Assembly: GCF_004361885.1 (NCBI RefSeq)
Contig: NZ_SNWH01000009.1
Location: 46,284-110,283 of the forward strand
DNA: 64,000 nt
Source of the DNA: Halomonas ventosae
GTDB taxonomy: Bacteria; Pseudomonadota; Gammaproteobacteria; Pseudomonadales; Halomonadaceae
Direction: 5' to 3'
Below, in pieces: positions 1 through 8,765 of the stretch (positions within the stretch are counted from its first letter, which is position 1; each line of letters begins with the position of its first letter). The notes below the pieces were generated by a model, which was not told the DNA's origin, made no database searches, and saw only the letters and a list, made by a program, of their open reading frames with translations. The position numbers were made by a program, and so were the translations under genes.

Positions 1-1377
1 CTCCTCGAGCCTGCCTAGAAGTTCGGCGGCGACCTCCTCGTCCTCCCTGGGCAACAGCTGGCTGCCCATCTCCACCAGGTCGACATGGCTGCCCAACCGG
101 GTGAAGCTCTGGCCCAGTTCGCAGCCGATGGCACCCCCACCCAGCACCACCAGGCGCTCCGGCAAGGTCTCCAGCTGCCAGAGATTGTCGGAGGTGAGGA
201 CCTCGATCTTGTCGATCCCGGGTAGTCCCGGCACCTTGGGCTGCGCACCGCTGGCGATGATCACGTGGCGCGTGGTCAGCACCCGCTCGCCGGCGTCGCC
301 ACGAACACGCACCCGCCAGGGATCCTCGAGAACAGCATCGCCGGCGATAACCGTCACCCCCAGCCCCTCGTAACGCTCGCGGCTGTCGTGGGGTTCCACC
401 TCGCGGATGGCGCGATGCACATGCCCCATCACAGCGGCGAAATCCACCTCGGGCTCCCCGGCGCTGACCCCATAGCGCGGCGCCTCGCGAATCTCGCTGG
501 CGACGCGCGCGGCACGGATCAGCGCCTTGGAGGGTACACAGCCGGTGTGGAGGCAATCACCGCCCAGCTGCTCGCGCTCGACCAGTGCCACCTTGGCCCT
601 CACTGCCGCGGCGATATAGCTCGCCACCAGCCCGGCGGAACCTCCTCCGATGACCACGACGTCGTGCTCGAAGCGGGAGGGTCGTGCGAAGCGTTTTGCC
701 AACTGGCGACGTCTGCCGATTGCCACCAAGCCCCGGGCGAGCCAGGGGAAGAGCCCGATCAACGCGAAGGAGCCGATCAGCGTCGGCGAGAGGATACCCG
801 AGAGCGATTCCAGCTGCCCGAGCTCGCGCCCCGCATTCACATAGACCGCGGTGCCCGGCAGCATGCCGACCTGGCTAACCCAGTAGAAGGTCCACAGCCG
901 CATGCGGGTCAGCCCCATTACCAGGTTGATGACGAAGAAGGGGAAGAGCGGGATCAGCCGCAGGGTGAAGAGATAGAACGCCCCTTCCCGCTCGATGCCG
1001 GCATTGATGCGCTCGAGTTGCCGGGCGAAGCGCCGCTCCAGGGGCGCGCGCGCCAGGGTGCGGGCAATCAGCGCGGCAAGCGTCGCTCCAAGGGCGCTGG
1101 CGAAGGAGATCAGCAGCAGTCCCCAGCCGAAGCCGAACAGCGCGCCGCCGAGCACCGTCATCAGTGTCGCCCCGGGCAGCGAGACCGCAGTGATGGCCAC
1201 GTAGGCCAGGAAGAAACCGCCGGCGACGGTCAGCGGTTTGGCGGCCAGCCAGGCCTGGAAGCGCGCCTGCTCGGCTTGCAGTGTGTCGAGGGTCAGGACC
1301 TGGTGGGCCCCGCTGAGGAAGTAGGCCGCGACCAGCAGGGCGATCACAGCCGCGAGCATCAGGCGTTTTCGTATCAA
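1..1377 (-). CDS. TVP38/TMEM64-FAD oxidoreductase fusion (3' end cut by window)
   Basis: The frame is open from a TTG start at 1377 to the window edge, giving 459 residues without a stop. A GGGAG ribosome-binding site lies just upstream of the TTG; an in-frame ATG at 1359 is the alternative start. Residues about 1-220 are a membrane domain of the TVP38/TMEM64 (DedA-like) type with the typical segment FPFFVINLVMG. From about residue 238 a pyridine-nucleotide-disulfide oxidoreductase begins: dinucleotide motif VVIGGGSAGL, redox-active CLHTGC at 275-280 followed by VPSK, and a second Rossmann motif VVLGGGAIGCELG near the edge. Fusions of this kind are annotated as mercuric-reductase-like or dihydrolipoamide-dehydrogenase-like proteins, but their substrate is unknown. 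It is probably an inner-membrane flavoprotein. It is divergent from msrA, which would suit a role in thiol redox balance, but that is inference. Confidence 0.88.
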   Translation of the reverse strand, partial: MIRKRLMLAAVIALLVAAYFLSGAHQVLTLDTLQAEQARFQAWLAAKPLTVAGGFFLAYVAITAVSLPGATLMTVLGGALFGFGWGLLLISFASALGATLAALIARTLARAPLERRFARQLERINAGIEREGAFYLFTLRLIPLFPFFVINLVMGLTRMRLWTFYWVSQVGMLPGTAVYVNAGRELGQLESLSGILSPTLIGSFALIGLFPWLARGLVAIGRRRQLAKRFARPSRFEHDVVVIGGGSAGLVASYIAAAVRAKVALVEREQLGGDCLHTGCVPSKALIRAARVASEIREAPRYGVSAGEPEVDFAAVMGHVHRAIREVEPHDSRERYEGLGVTVIAGDAVLEDPWRVRVRGDAGERVLTTRHVIIASGAQPKVPGLPGIDKIEVLTSDNLWQLETLPERLVVLGGGAIGCELGQSFTRLGSHVDLVEMGSQLLPREDEEVAAELLGRLEE

Positions 1378-1565
1378 GGGGGACTCCCGTAGGTAGATGA
1401 TAAGGATCACCGCATCCGCGGCCGTTGAAGACGCCCCTCTGTCGTTGTCGATGACGGCAACTTACGCGCAAGCGCACACAGTGTCCTGAAAGGAACGGGG
1501 AGGATAGGGAACTCAAGGGCATCACGTCCCTCCAATCCATCATTGCCGACCCATGGAGCCCTACG

Positions 1566-2198
1566 ATGAGCGCCTCGCCCTTTCCTATCTTTTGTCGAAT
1601 GACCTTGCTTGCTTTACCGGCCGCGATTGCCACCATCGGCCTCGCCCAGGCGGATGGTAAGAGCGCCAGTGCCGTCTTCGCCGGCGGCTGTTTTTGGTGC
1701 ATGGAGCAAGCCTTCGACAAGGTCGAAGGGGTACTGGCGACCACCTCCGGCTACAGCGGTGGCCATACCGAAAACCCGACCTATGACCAGGTGGCAGCCG
1801 GCGGCACCGGCCATGCCGAGGTGGTCAAGGTCGACTACAACCCCAAGCAGGTGGATTACGAAACCCTGCTGCACGTGTTCTGGCGCAACATCGACCCGTT
1901 CGCCGAAAACCGCCAGTTCTGCGACCAGGGTTCCTCGTACCGCAGCGCCATCTTCCCCATGAACGAGGAGCAGCAGGCGAAGGCCGAGGCCAGCCGGGAG
2001 GCCATTGCCGAACGCTTCGATCAGCCCATCGCCACCGAGATCACCGATTTCGAGGCCTTCTACCCGGCCGAGGCCTATCACCAGGACTACTACCTCGAAA
2101 ACCCGGTGCGCTATCGCTTCTACAAATCGGCCTGTGACCGCGTCGAACGCCTCGAGGAGATCTGGGGCGACGAGGCCGGCGCCAGCGCAGCGCCCTGA
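1566..2198 (+). CDS. msrA: Peptide methionine sulfoxide reductase MsrA, exported form
   Basis: This 210-residue protein reduces methionine-S-sulfoxide in proteins. The hallmark GCFWC is at residues 41-45, with the catalytic Cys42. It is followed by the family segments GYSGG, NPTYDQV and GHAEVV, then DPFAENRQFCDQG with a further Cys that could resolve the disulfide. The first 30 residues contain a hydrophobic stretch ending in LAQADG, which looks like a Sec signal peptide, so a periplasmic location is inferred. A GGAG ribosome-binding site eight bases before the ATG supports this start; Met12 is a possible internal start. The 3' end overlaps the convergent MFS gene by 79 bp. Confidence 0.95.
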   Translation: MSASPFPIFCRMTLLALPAAIATIGLAQADGKSASAVFAGGCFWCMEQAFDKVEGVLATTSGYSGGHTENPTYDQVAAGGTGHAEVVKVDYNPKQVDYETLLHVFWRNIDPFAENRQFCDQGSSYRSAIFPMNEEQQAKAEASREAIAERFDQPIATEITDFEAFYPAEAYHQDYYLENPVRYRFYKSACDRVERLEEIWGDEAGASAAP

Positions 2199-3379
2199 TC
2201 CTCACGGCGCTCACGTCGCCACAGCCAGCCGGCCAGTGCCAGGGTTATCGCCAGCATCAGCCAGGAGGCAAGCGCCACTCCCTTCCAGCCAGCGGCTCGC
2301 CAGAACGGCTCCATCCAGAAGCCGCCTAGACTGGCGCCACTATAGTAGAACACCAGGTAGAGGGCCGAAGCGCTGCCCCGTGCCGAGCGCGCATGGCGTC
2401 CCACCCAACTCGAGGCCATCGAGTGGGCCAAAAAGAAGCCGAAGGCATTGACGGTCAGCCCGGTGATGATCCAGCCAAGCGATTCGGTCAGGGTTACCGC
2501 CGTGCCACCGATCAGGATCAGAACCCCCAGCATCATGCATGCCGGCTGCGACCAGCGGGTGGCCAGCCGGCCGGAGAGCGACGAACCGAGGGTGCCGCCC
2601 AGGTAGGTCAAAAAGATCAGCCCGAGCACTCGGGTACCCAATTCGAAGGGAGTGTCGGCCAACCGGAAGGTGATGTAGCTGTACTGATTGATGAAGATCA
2701 GGAAGTTGAGCCCTCCGATCAGGTAGGCGACAAGCAGTAGCGGATTACGCAGGTGGCCACCAAGGTCAGCCAGGGCATCGCGCAGTTTGAAGGGCCTTGG
2801 CGTAAAGGCACTGGCGGCGGGCAGCAGTTTCCAGAACAACGCCAGCCCTACCAGCGTCATGACCCCTACCGTCAGGAAGCTGGCAGGGGTTCCGCCGGCC
2901 TCAGCCACGGCGCCACCCACCACCCTGCCACTGATGCCGCCCAGGGAGTTGGCGCCGATATATAGCCCCACCGCCGAGAGTAGGGCCGGGCGCTCGAACT
3001 CGTCACCCATCCAGGCGATCGCCACCGCCGGCAGCCCACCCAGCACAAAGCCCTGCAGGGCGCGCATCGCCAGCAGCGTCTCGAAATTCGGCGCGAACGC
3101 TAGCCCCAGCGAGAGCAGCCCTGACGCCAGCAGGGTCAGACGCATGATGGCGCCCCGACCGATGGCATCCGAGAGTGGGCCAAACACCAGCAGCGAGGCG
3201 GCCAGCGCCAGCGTGGCGACCGACATCACCAGGCTGATGCCCAGGGTCGAGACCTCGAAGGTCTCGCGCAGCGCCGGCAGCAGGGGCTGGGGCGCATAGA
3301 GGTTAATAAAGACCAGAAAGGAACCCAGACACAGGGCCAGGGTAGCGCGCCACCAGGCGCGGGTATGTGCGGCGATCAT
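2120..3379 (-). CDS. MFS transporter, YnfM-like
   Basis: This 419-residue protein is a major facilitator superfamily transporter with about 12 hydrophobic segments. The N-terminus (FINLYAPQPLLPAL) and the loop between helices 2 and 3 (GPLSDAIGRGAIM) match the YnfM/AraJ type of proton-driven exporters in the inner membrane. The ATG is preceded by GGAGG with good spacing. Its C-terminal 26 codons overlap the 3' end of msrA on the other strand. The charged tail (RRERRED followed by a Ser/Arg-rich stretch) lies in this overlap and may be non-essential. The substrate cannot be read from the sequence. Confidence 0.9.
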   Translation of the reverse strand: MIAAHTRAWWRATLALCLGSFLVFINLYAPQPLLPALRETFEVSTLGISLVMSVATLALAASLLVFGPLSDAIGRGAIMRLTLLASGLLSLGLAFAPNFETLLAMRALQGFVLGGLPAVAIAWMGDEFERPALLSAVGLYIGANSLGGISGRVVGGAVAEAGGTPASFLTVGVMTLVGLALFWKLLPAASAFTPRPFKLRDALADLGGHLRNPLLLVAYLIGGLNFLIFINQYSYITFRLADTPFELGTRVLGLIFLTYLGGTLGSSLSGRLATRWSQPACMMLGVLILIGGTAVTLTESLGWIITGLTVNAFGFFLAHSMASSWVGRHARSARGSASALYLVFYYSGASLGGFWMEPFWRAAGWKGVALASWLMLAITLALAGWLWRRERREDQGAALAPASSPQISSRRSTRSQADL

Positions 3380-3500
3380 GGTGTCCTCCGATGTGGCCGG
3401 CCATGAGCCATCGGCAAGCCTGTTAAGCCAGAAGGAGCTTCCAGATCATCACCCGTTGGCTGCCGCGCGACGCCTGGCGCAGGCAAGGATGCGCCTGGCC

Positions 3501-4139
3501 TCAGCCCTCGCCAGTCTCGCCCCGACGCCGGGACAGCAGAACCGGCTCCAGGGTACGCCTGGCCTGCCAGAAGTGACGCTGCCAATAGCGATTGTCGAGA
3601 TTTGACATCATCACGCCCCGCGAGGTGGAGGCATGCAGGAAGCGTCCTTCGCCGACATAGATACCCACGTGGCGGTAACCCCCCCGAGAACGGAAAAACA
3701 CCAGATCGCCAGGGCGCAGCGCATTACGCTTGATCTTGAGGCCGGCATGCACCTGCTGCTCGGTGGTCCTCGGCAGGTCCAGGCGAAAGGTGTCGCTGAA
3801 GATGTTTTGCACCAGGGCCGAACAATCAATCCCGCGCCGGCTACTGCCGCCCAGCCGGTAGGGTGTGCCAGCCCAACGCTCATGCTGGGCCAGCAGGGCC
3901 AGGCGGATCAACCTGGGCGGTGGGTTGTGCAGGGCGCGAACTGCCAAAATGGGATTGTCCCCGGGGGCCATCGGGGGATCGGCGGGCAACCCTGGCAGGT
4001 TCCGGGCAAAGTAGCCACCGCGGGCTTGCTGATCGACACCGCTCGAGGCGGCGCAGCCGGCCAGCATGGTCAAGGTGACACCCGTGGCGGTGATATGACA
4101 CAAGCGTTTGACCAACATCCCGCGACGACCTCGTTCCAT
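3501..4139 (-). CDS. NlpC/P60 family lipoprotein endopeptidase
   Basis: This 212-residue protein is a cell-wall endopeptidase of the NlpC/P60 (Spr-like) family that cleaves peptide stems in peptidoglycan. It has an N-terminal signal peptide ending in the lipobox LAGC (Cys29), so it should be a lipoprotein. The catalytic Cys is in GIDCSALVQ, the His in YRHVGIYVGEG, and the third polar residue is the His of FLHASTSRG. I chose the ATG at 4139 because AGGGGGG lies four bases upstream; a longer reading with 12 more residues has no such site. Its neighbours (MFS gene, 821-residue protein) do not suggest a dedicated pathway. Confidence 0.88.
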   Translation of the reverse strand: MERGRRGMLVKRLCHITATGVTLTMLAGCAASSGVDQQARGGYFARNLPGLPADPPMAPGDNPILAVRALHNPPPRLIRLALLAQHERWAGTPYRLGGSSRRGIDCSALVQNIFSDTFRLDLPRTTEQQVHAGLKIKRNALRPGDLVFFRSRGGYRHVGIYVGEGRFLHASTSRGVMMSNLDNRYWQRHFWQARRTLEPVLLSRRRGETGEG

Positions 4140-4336
4140 GAGTCCCCCCTTGAACAGCGACGCTGTGCATCGCATGTTCCCGAGGGTGTCGCTGTGGCAG
4201 TGCTAACGGAAACTGGCCGGCTGCACTGCCAAAGCGGCCTGTCGGCGACTCGCTGCCTGGTAAAGACTCCCGACAGGAGGAGCCATGTCATCAATGAGGT
4301 TGACTATAAACCATTCTTTTCGGGCAAGGCGAGCGC

Positions 4337-6802
4337 TCAGTGCAGGCTACGACTGTCGCCCGGCAACGTATCGATGTGCAATGGCGCCCAGTGCCGCGGC
4401 CTCGACCCGGGAAAGTCGAGGCTGGCCCAGGCCCCGGCCAGCGGCGGAGCGCCTGCGAGCCAGGCCACCAGCGCCTGGCGAAAGCCAGCTAGGAAGCTCT
4501 CGCGCTCCGGCGTCTCGCCCATGAAGAAAGAGAAGCCAGCATGCAGGCCGCGGGCATACGCTTCCCAGCCCGCATAGTGCTCGCCGGCCAGCGCATGGGC
4601 TCGCCCGAGCAGCTCCAGGAACACCGCTTCGTCGAGCCAGCCCAGCTGGCGGCCGGCAATGGCCAGGTCCACGGCCTGGGCGATATCCCAGGCGGCCAGA
4701 TCGACCTCGTTGCAGCCGTCCTCATTATCCCTGACCCGCTGCAGGCGCAGCAGATGAGCGCCCTCTTCCTCATTGCAGGCGCCGCTCTCCAGGGTGGCGA
4801 TCTCCGAGGCCAGCCGCCCGGGGTTAAGCGTGTAGGGGGCATAGGTAATCTGGTACTCCTGACGATCGCCGACCTCGATCAGGTACTCGAGGAACTCAGC
4901 CAGCTCCGCCGCCCCATGAAGGGCATAATGGCCATCGACCCAGTCACGGATGGCCGCGCATTCGCGTTCGCTCTCCGGCTGCGGCAGGCTCCAGGCCGGG
5001 CTGTTGAGCGGGCCAACCAGCGCCATCGCGGTGAAGTCGGCAAGCGTCGGCCGCGGGCCGGGCTCGCGCCAAGCCCCGCCGCGCCAGTCGAGCCAGTAGA
5101 AAAGACTCCCGGGGTCCTCCAGGTGCCAGCGGATCTCGGCGACCATCGGGGGCTGGTCGGGCTCGGGCAACAGGCTTTCCCAGTGGGCCCAGGCCTGTAG
5201 CAGGCGACGGGCATTGGCATAGAAGCGACACAGCGAGCCCTGCAGATCCTCGGCCAGTCTCGCCAGCCGGGTTGGGTCGAAATCCCCACTGTCCATGGCC
5301 ATCTGCAGATGGAAGGCAAATTTCTCGGCCATGTGGATGGTCGCGGCATGCCGGCTCGCCTGCTTGAGAGCGTCTCGGCTCGCCAGCGCCTCCGCGGGCG
5401 GCGAGCCGAAGGGGGTCGCGGCCGGCGGCAGGGCACCATGGGCGGCATCCGCCGCCAGCTGGTTGAGGTGGTGGGCCTGGGCCGGCAGCCAGTAGCGGGA
5501 CAGGGCCTCGACCCCTTCGTCGGCATGCAGGTCGAGGGTCTCGACCAGGTAGCGGCGCGCCTCCTCGCGGCGCGCCCGCGCCAACTCAGGCACCAGCCCC
5601 TGGCGGGCGGCGAACTCGGGCTCGCGCACTGCGGCCAGTGCCAGCGTCCAGTGGCGGGGATCGCCCCGCCAGGCCCGCAGCGCGATACGCGAGGCGTCGA
5701 GGGCCGTCTCGGGAATAAGCCCCTGCAGCGCCGGACGCCAGGGACTCACCGGCGAGTGCAGCAGTAGCGCCCAATCAGCCTGGAGGGCAGGCAGCAGGTT
5801 GCGACCTTCGAACAAGCTGCGACCACGCTGGTAGGCCCGCGCCATGGCGGGCCAGTCGCTGTAGCGGCGCAGTGCCAGGTCGGCACCATGGGTAGCGAAG
5901 TCACGGGCCTCCTGCACGTCCAGCCAGCCCAGACAGGCGCCGGCCCAGGCCAGGTCGATCAGCCGCAGCCAGTCCCAGGCGGCCCACTCCAGCGGCTCGC
6001 CCTGATCCAGAAAGTCCAGCAGCACCCGGCCGAAGCCGCGCTCGTCCCCGACCAGGGCCTCCCACCACTGCCGGCGGACCTCGCCGTCGGCCTCGAGCAG
6101 CCGCCCCGCCTCTAGGTCCCAGGCCTGGCGGTCGCCCTGGGAGGCCAGCCACAGCAGGCTGCGCACCAGATCCTCGCGGCAGCTGATCTGCCAGGCCTCC
6201 TCCAGCCAGCCCGCCAACCCCTGCCAGTCGTGCGGCCCGGCGGGCAGTTCGACGACCGGTGAGAAGGCAGCGCGCAGCCGCCAGACCTGATCCTCCGACG
6301 GCGTCGGCCAGAGCGCCGGCGGCGTGTCGTGGCTCGCCAGCCACTCCTGCAGCATCTCCCAGGTGACCCCCTCCCCGTCGTGCTCCAGGGCCGAGAGGGC
6401 CTCACAGGCCTCGAAAAAGCCGTCGTCGCCGCGCACCCAGCCCTCGTCGCTGCGGGCACGCAGCAGCGCCGAGAGCCAGGCATCGAGGCTGGCATGACGC
6501 GCGCTGATCTCCTCGGCCAGCCGTTGGGCCCAGGCGCGGGCACGGACCTCGCTGAGCCAGCCCGCGGCGCCGCCCAGGGCGATCGCCTCCAGGCCGGCCA
6601 GCAGCCTGGCCGGATCGACGCTGTTGCCGCTGGTACCTAAGGCTTCCAGCAGACACCAGCCCAGCTCGCCGCGGTCGGTCACCCCAAGCACGGCCAGCCG
6701 CTCGACGGCCATCTCGGCCTCGACCGACAGCGGATCGGGCGTAAAGACCCAATCGCACAGTACCAGCTGCTGGGCCCACCAGGCATTCAGGGGATCGACC
6801 AA
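4337..6802 (-). CDS. Large DUF1266-like protein of unknown function
   Basis: This 821-residue protein starts at a TTG with a GAGGTGA ribosome-binding site. It is rich in Trp, Ala, Leu and Glu, has no signal peptide or membrane helix, and is probably cytoplasmic and helical. The last 130 residues (AAWDIAQAVDLAIAGRQLGWLDEA, here only described in part, then a GWEAYARGLHAG segment) resemble the DUF1266 domain of E. coli YbeR/YbeU: a WD..RA.. helix followed by a W..Y..G motif. The rest shows no domain I recognise. Codon use is strongly GC3-rich, like the neighbours, so it is a true gene. No function can be assigned; the DUF1266 match is by eye only. Confidence 0.8.
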   Translation of the reverse strand: MVDPLNAWWAQQLVLCDWVFTPDPLSVEAEMAVERLAVLGVTDRGELGWCLLEALGTSGNSVDPARLLAGLEAIALGGAAGWLSEVRARAWAQRLAEEISARHASLDAWLSALLRARSDEGWVRGDDGFFEACEALSALEHDGEGVTWEMLQEWLASHDTPPALWPTPSEDQVWRLRAAFSPVVELPAGPHDWQGLAGWLEEAWQISCREDLVRSLLWLASQGDRQAWDLEAGRLLEADGEVRRQWWEALVGDERGFGRVLLDFLDQGEPLEWAAWDWLRLIDLAWAGACLGWLDVQEARDFATHGADLALRRYSDWPAMARAYQRGRSLFEGRNLLPALQADWALLLHSPVSPWRPALQGLIPETALDASRIALRAWRGDPRHWTLALAAVREPEFAARQGLVPELARARREEARRYLVETLDLHADEGVEALSRYWLPAQAHHLNQLAADAAHGALPPAATPFGSPPAEALASRDALKQASRHAATIHMAEKFAFHLQMAMDSGDFDPTRLARLAEDLQGSLCRFYANARRLLQAWAHWESLLPEPDQPPMVAEIRWHLEDPGSLFYWLDWRGGAWREPGPRPTLADFTAMALVGPLNSPAWSLPQPESERECAAIRDWVDGHYALHGAAELAEFLEYLIEVGDRQEYQITYAPYTLNPGRLASEIATLESGACNEEEGAHLLRLQRVRDNEDGCNEVDLAAWDIAQAVDLAIAGRQLGWLDEAVFLELLGRAHALAGEHYAGWEAYARGLHAGFSFFMGETPERESFLAGFRQALVAWLAGAPPLAGAWASLDFPGSRPRHWAPLHIDTLPGDSRSLH

Positions 6803-7303
6803 GGCTCACCTCGCCATAACACCGGAACAAGGAAGAAGCCGCATACTGCGACAACTCGGCGCCCTAGTGTAGCGGAAAGCGTTGCCGACGCCGATGACCG
6901 AGTGGCCAAGCGCGTCCTTCCAGCCGACGATCATCACCGACGTGGCCGAGGCGACACAGCCCCCGAGGAGACCCTGGGTCCCCTGGCGCCAGGGGACCGC
7001 TTCGAGAGCGAGAAAGAGGCCATCGCCATGGCCAACGCCAGCGAATTGTCTCTTGCCGACTACTTCTTCCATGCCCGCGACGATCGGCGGATCGGGCATG
7101 TCATGGAGGGGCTGGAGTATGGCATGGTGAGAGAGGGAATGAAGGCATCCTCTCCACCGAGCTGGCACCCTTCGGTGAGGCCAAGGAGTCGGGGCCAGGA
7201 CGCGATGGGGCGCGCCACGGCCTGGACGAGTAAACTGAACTAAAATACGTCTGCGTCGGCGGTCTGTGATCGCCCGCAACGTCTTACCAAGGAGGCAGGA
7301 TCC
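6803..7303. other. Intergenic region, possible degraded coding sequence
   Basis: This 500 bp gap separates the divergent DUF1266-like gene and gabT. Short open frames exist on both strands (for example a plus-strand frame through 7028-7240), but none has convincing family motifs. It may hold a decayed gene plus the two promoters. A TAAAAT hexamer about 60 bp before gabT could be a -10 element, but no good -35 partner is visible. Confidence 0.35.
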
Positions 7304-8602
7304 ATGAACAACGCACAGCTTAATGAACTCAAGCAGCGCTACGTGGCCAGCGGCGCGGCGAGCCCGGCCACCCAGTTTGCCGACCGTGCCGAGAACGCCG
7401 TGGTGTGGGACGCCGACGGCACTCGCATCATCGATTTCGCCGGCGGCATCGGCGTGCTCAACATCGGCCACCGCCACCCCAAGGTGGTCCAGGCGGTCAA
7501 GGACCAGCTCGACAAGGTGATGCACACCTGCCAGACCGTGATGCCCTATGAGGGCTACGTGAAGGTAGCCGAGAAGCTCAGCCAGGTCACCCCGGTGCGC
7601 GGCCATGCCAAGGTGATGCTGGCCAACTCCGGCGCCGAGGCGCTGGAGAACGCCGTCAAGATCGCGCGTGCCGCCACCGGCAAGAACAACGTGATCTGCT
7701 TCGACGGCGGCTACCATGGCCGCACCTTCATGACCATGGCCATGAACGGCAAGGTCGCGCCCTACGCCACCGACTTCGGCTCCATGCCGGGTAATGTCTT
7801 CCGCGCCCCCTACCCGGTACCCTATCACGGCGTCAGCGAAGATGAGGCCCTGCGTGGCCTGAAGATGGCGCTCAAGACCGACGCCAACCCCAAGGACACC
7901 GCCGCCATCGTGATCGAGCCGGTGCTCGGCGAAGGTGGCTTCTATCCGGCGCCGGCGAGCTTCCTAAAGGCGATCCGCGAGATCTGTGACGAACATGGCA
8001 TGCTGATGATCGTCGACGAAGTGCAATCCGGCTTCGGGCGCACCGGCAAGCTGTTCGCCATCGAGCACAGCGGCGTCGAGCCCGACATCATCACCATGGC
8101 CAAGAGCATGGCCGACGGCATGCCAATCTCCGCGGTGGTGGGTACCGACAAGCACATGGATGCCTCCGGCCCCAACTCCCTGGGCGGCACCTACACCGGC
8201 AGCCCGGTCTCCTGCGCTGCCACCCTGGCCGTGCTGGAGGTCTTCGAGCAGGAGAACATCCTCGAGAAGAGCCAGGCGCTCGGCGACAAGCTGGCTAAGC
8301 GCTTCGCCCAGTGGCAGCAGCAGTTCGACTGCGTCGACAACGGCCGCAACATGGGCGCCATGGCGGCCATCGACCTGGTCACCGACAAGGCCAACCACAC
8401 CCCGGACGCCGATCTGGCCGGCGCGCTGTGCAAGAAGGCCCGCGAAAAAGGGCTGATCCTGCTCTCCTGCGGCCTCTACGGCAACACCATCCGCTTCCTG
8501 ATGCCGGTTACCATCGAGGATGAGATCCTCGAGGAAGGCCTCGCCATCGTCGAGGAGTCTCTCAAGGAGCTGGTCGGCAGCAAGAGCACCGCCACCGCCT
8601 GA
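7304..8602 (+). CDS. gabT: 4-aminobutyrate aminotransferase
   Basis: This 432-residue class III PLP aminotransferase converts 4-aminobutyrate and 2-oxoglutarate to succinate semialdehyde and glutamate. The PLP lysine is Lys267 in DIITMAKSMADGMP, close to Lys268 of E. coli GabT. Other family segments are the substrate-side GGIGVLNIGHRHP, the phosphate-binding NSGAEALENAVK and the pyridine-N aspartate in IVDEVQSGFGRTG. A strong AGGAGG ribosome-binding site precedes the ATG. The usual partner gabD (succinate-semialdehyde dehydrogenase) is not in the window, so the gene stands alone. Related omega-aminotransferases (5-aminovalerate, beta-alanine) are the main alternative. Confidence 0.92.
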   Translation: MNNAQLNELKQRYVASGAASPATQFADRAENAVVWDADGTRIIDFAGGIGVLNIGHRHPKVVQAVKDQLDKVMHTCQTVMPYEGYVKVAEKLSQVTPVRGHAKVMLANSGAEALENAVKIARAATGKNNVICFDGGYHGRTFMTMAMNGKVAPYATDFGSMPGNVFRAPYPVPYHGVSEDEALRGLKMALKTDANPKDTAAIVIEPVLGEGGFYPAPASFLKAIREICDEHGMLMIVDEVQSGFGRTGKLFAIEHSGVEPDIITMAKSMADGMPISAVVGTDKHMDASGPNSLGGTYTGSPVSCAATLAVLEVFEQENILEKSQALGDKLAKRFAQWQQQFDCVDNGRNMGAMAAIDLVTDKANHTPDADLAGALCKKAREKGLILLSCGLYGNTIRFLMPVTIEDEILEEGLAIVEESLKELVGSKSTATA

Positions 8603-8635
8603 CCGAGCACGACCGGTAACGGAGCACGACCTAGC

Positions 8636-8657
8636 GCCCGGCTGGAGACAGCCGGGC
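8636..8657 (+). terminator. Hairpin downstream of gabT
   Basis: An 8-bp perfect stem (GCCCGGCT / AGCCGGGC) with a 6-base loop lies 34 bp after the gabT stop. There is no T-tract, so it may be a weak or Rho-assisted terminator or an mRNA-stabilising hairpin. Confidence 0.45.
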
Positions 8658-8765
8658 GTGGGTATAGATGCCTAGTGGCGTTGACGCCATGCGACTGAAA
8701 TCCTGCTATGGTCGCTGCCTGCCGCTCGGTCCTTCTCTGCTCGCTCGCCCATCGGAAATGGCGCC

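Noticed and set aside
265..1392. 375-residue plus-strand open frame
   Set aside because: It is antisense to the TVP38-FAD fusion gene, has unnatural composition (His/Gln/Gly/Arg-rich) and no family motif; long antisense frames are common in GC-rich DNA.
875..1744. 289-residue minus-strand frame
   Set aside because: It lies in another frame of the fusion gene and runs backwards through msrA; the true minus frame has clear TVP38 and FAD motifs.
4285..4524. 79-residue plus-strand frame with a strong AGGAGGAG ribosome-binding site
   Set aside because: Most of it is antisense to the end of the 821-residue gene and the peptide is low-complexity Arg/Pro/Ala; the purine run is more simply chance.
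6806..7828. 340-residue minus-strand frame across the gabT upstream region
   Set aside because: Its larger part is antisense to gabT; the remainder has no motif.
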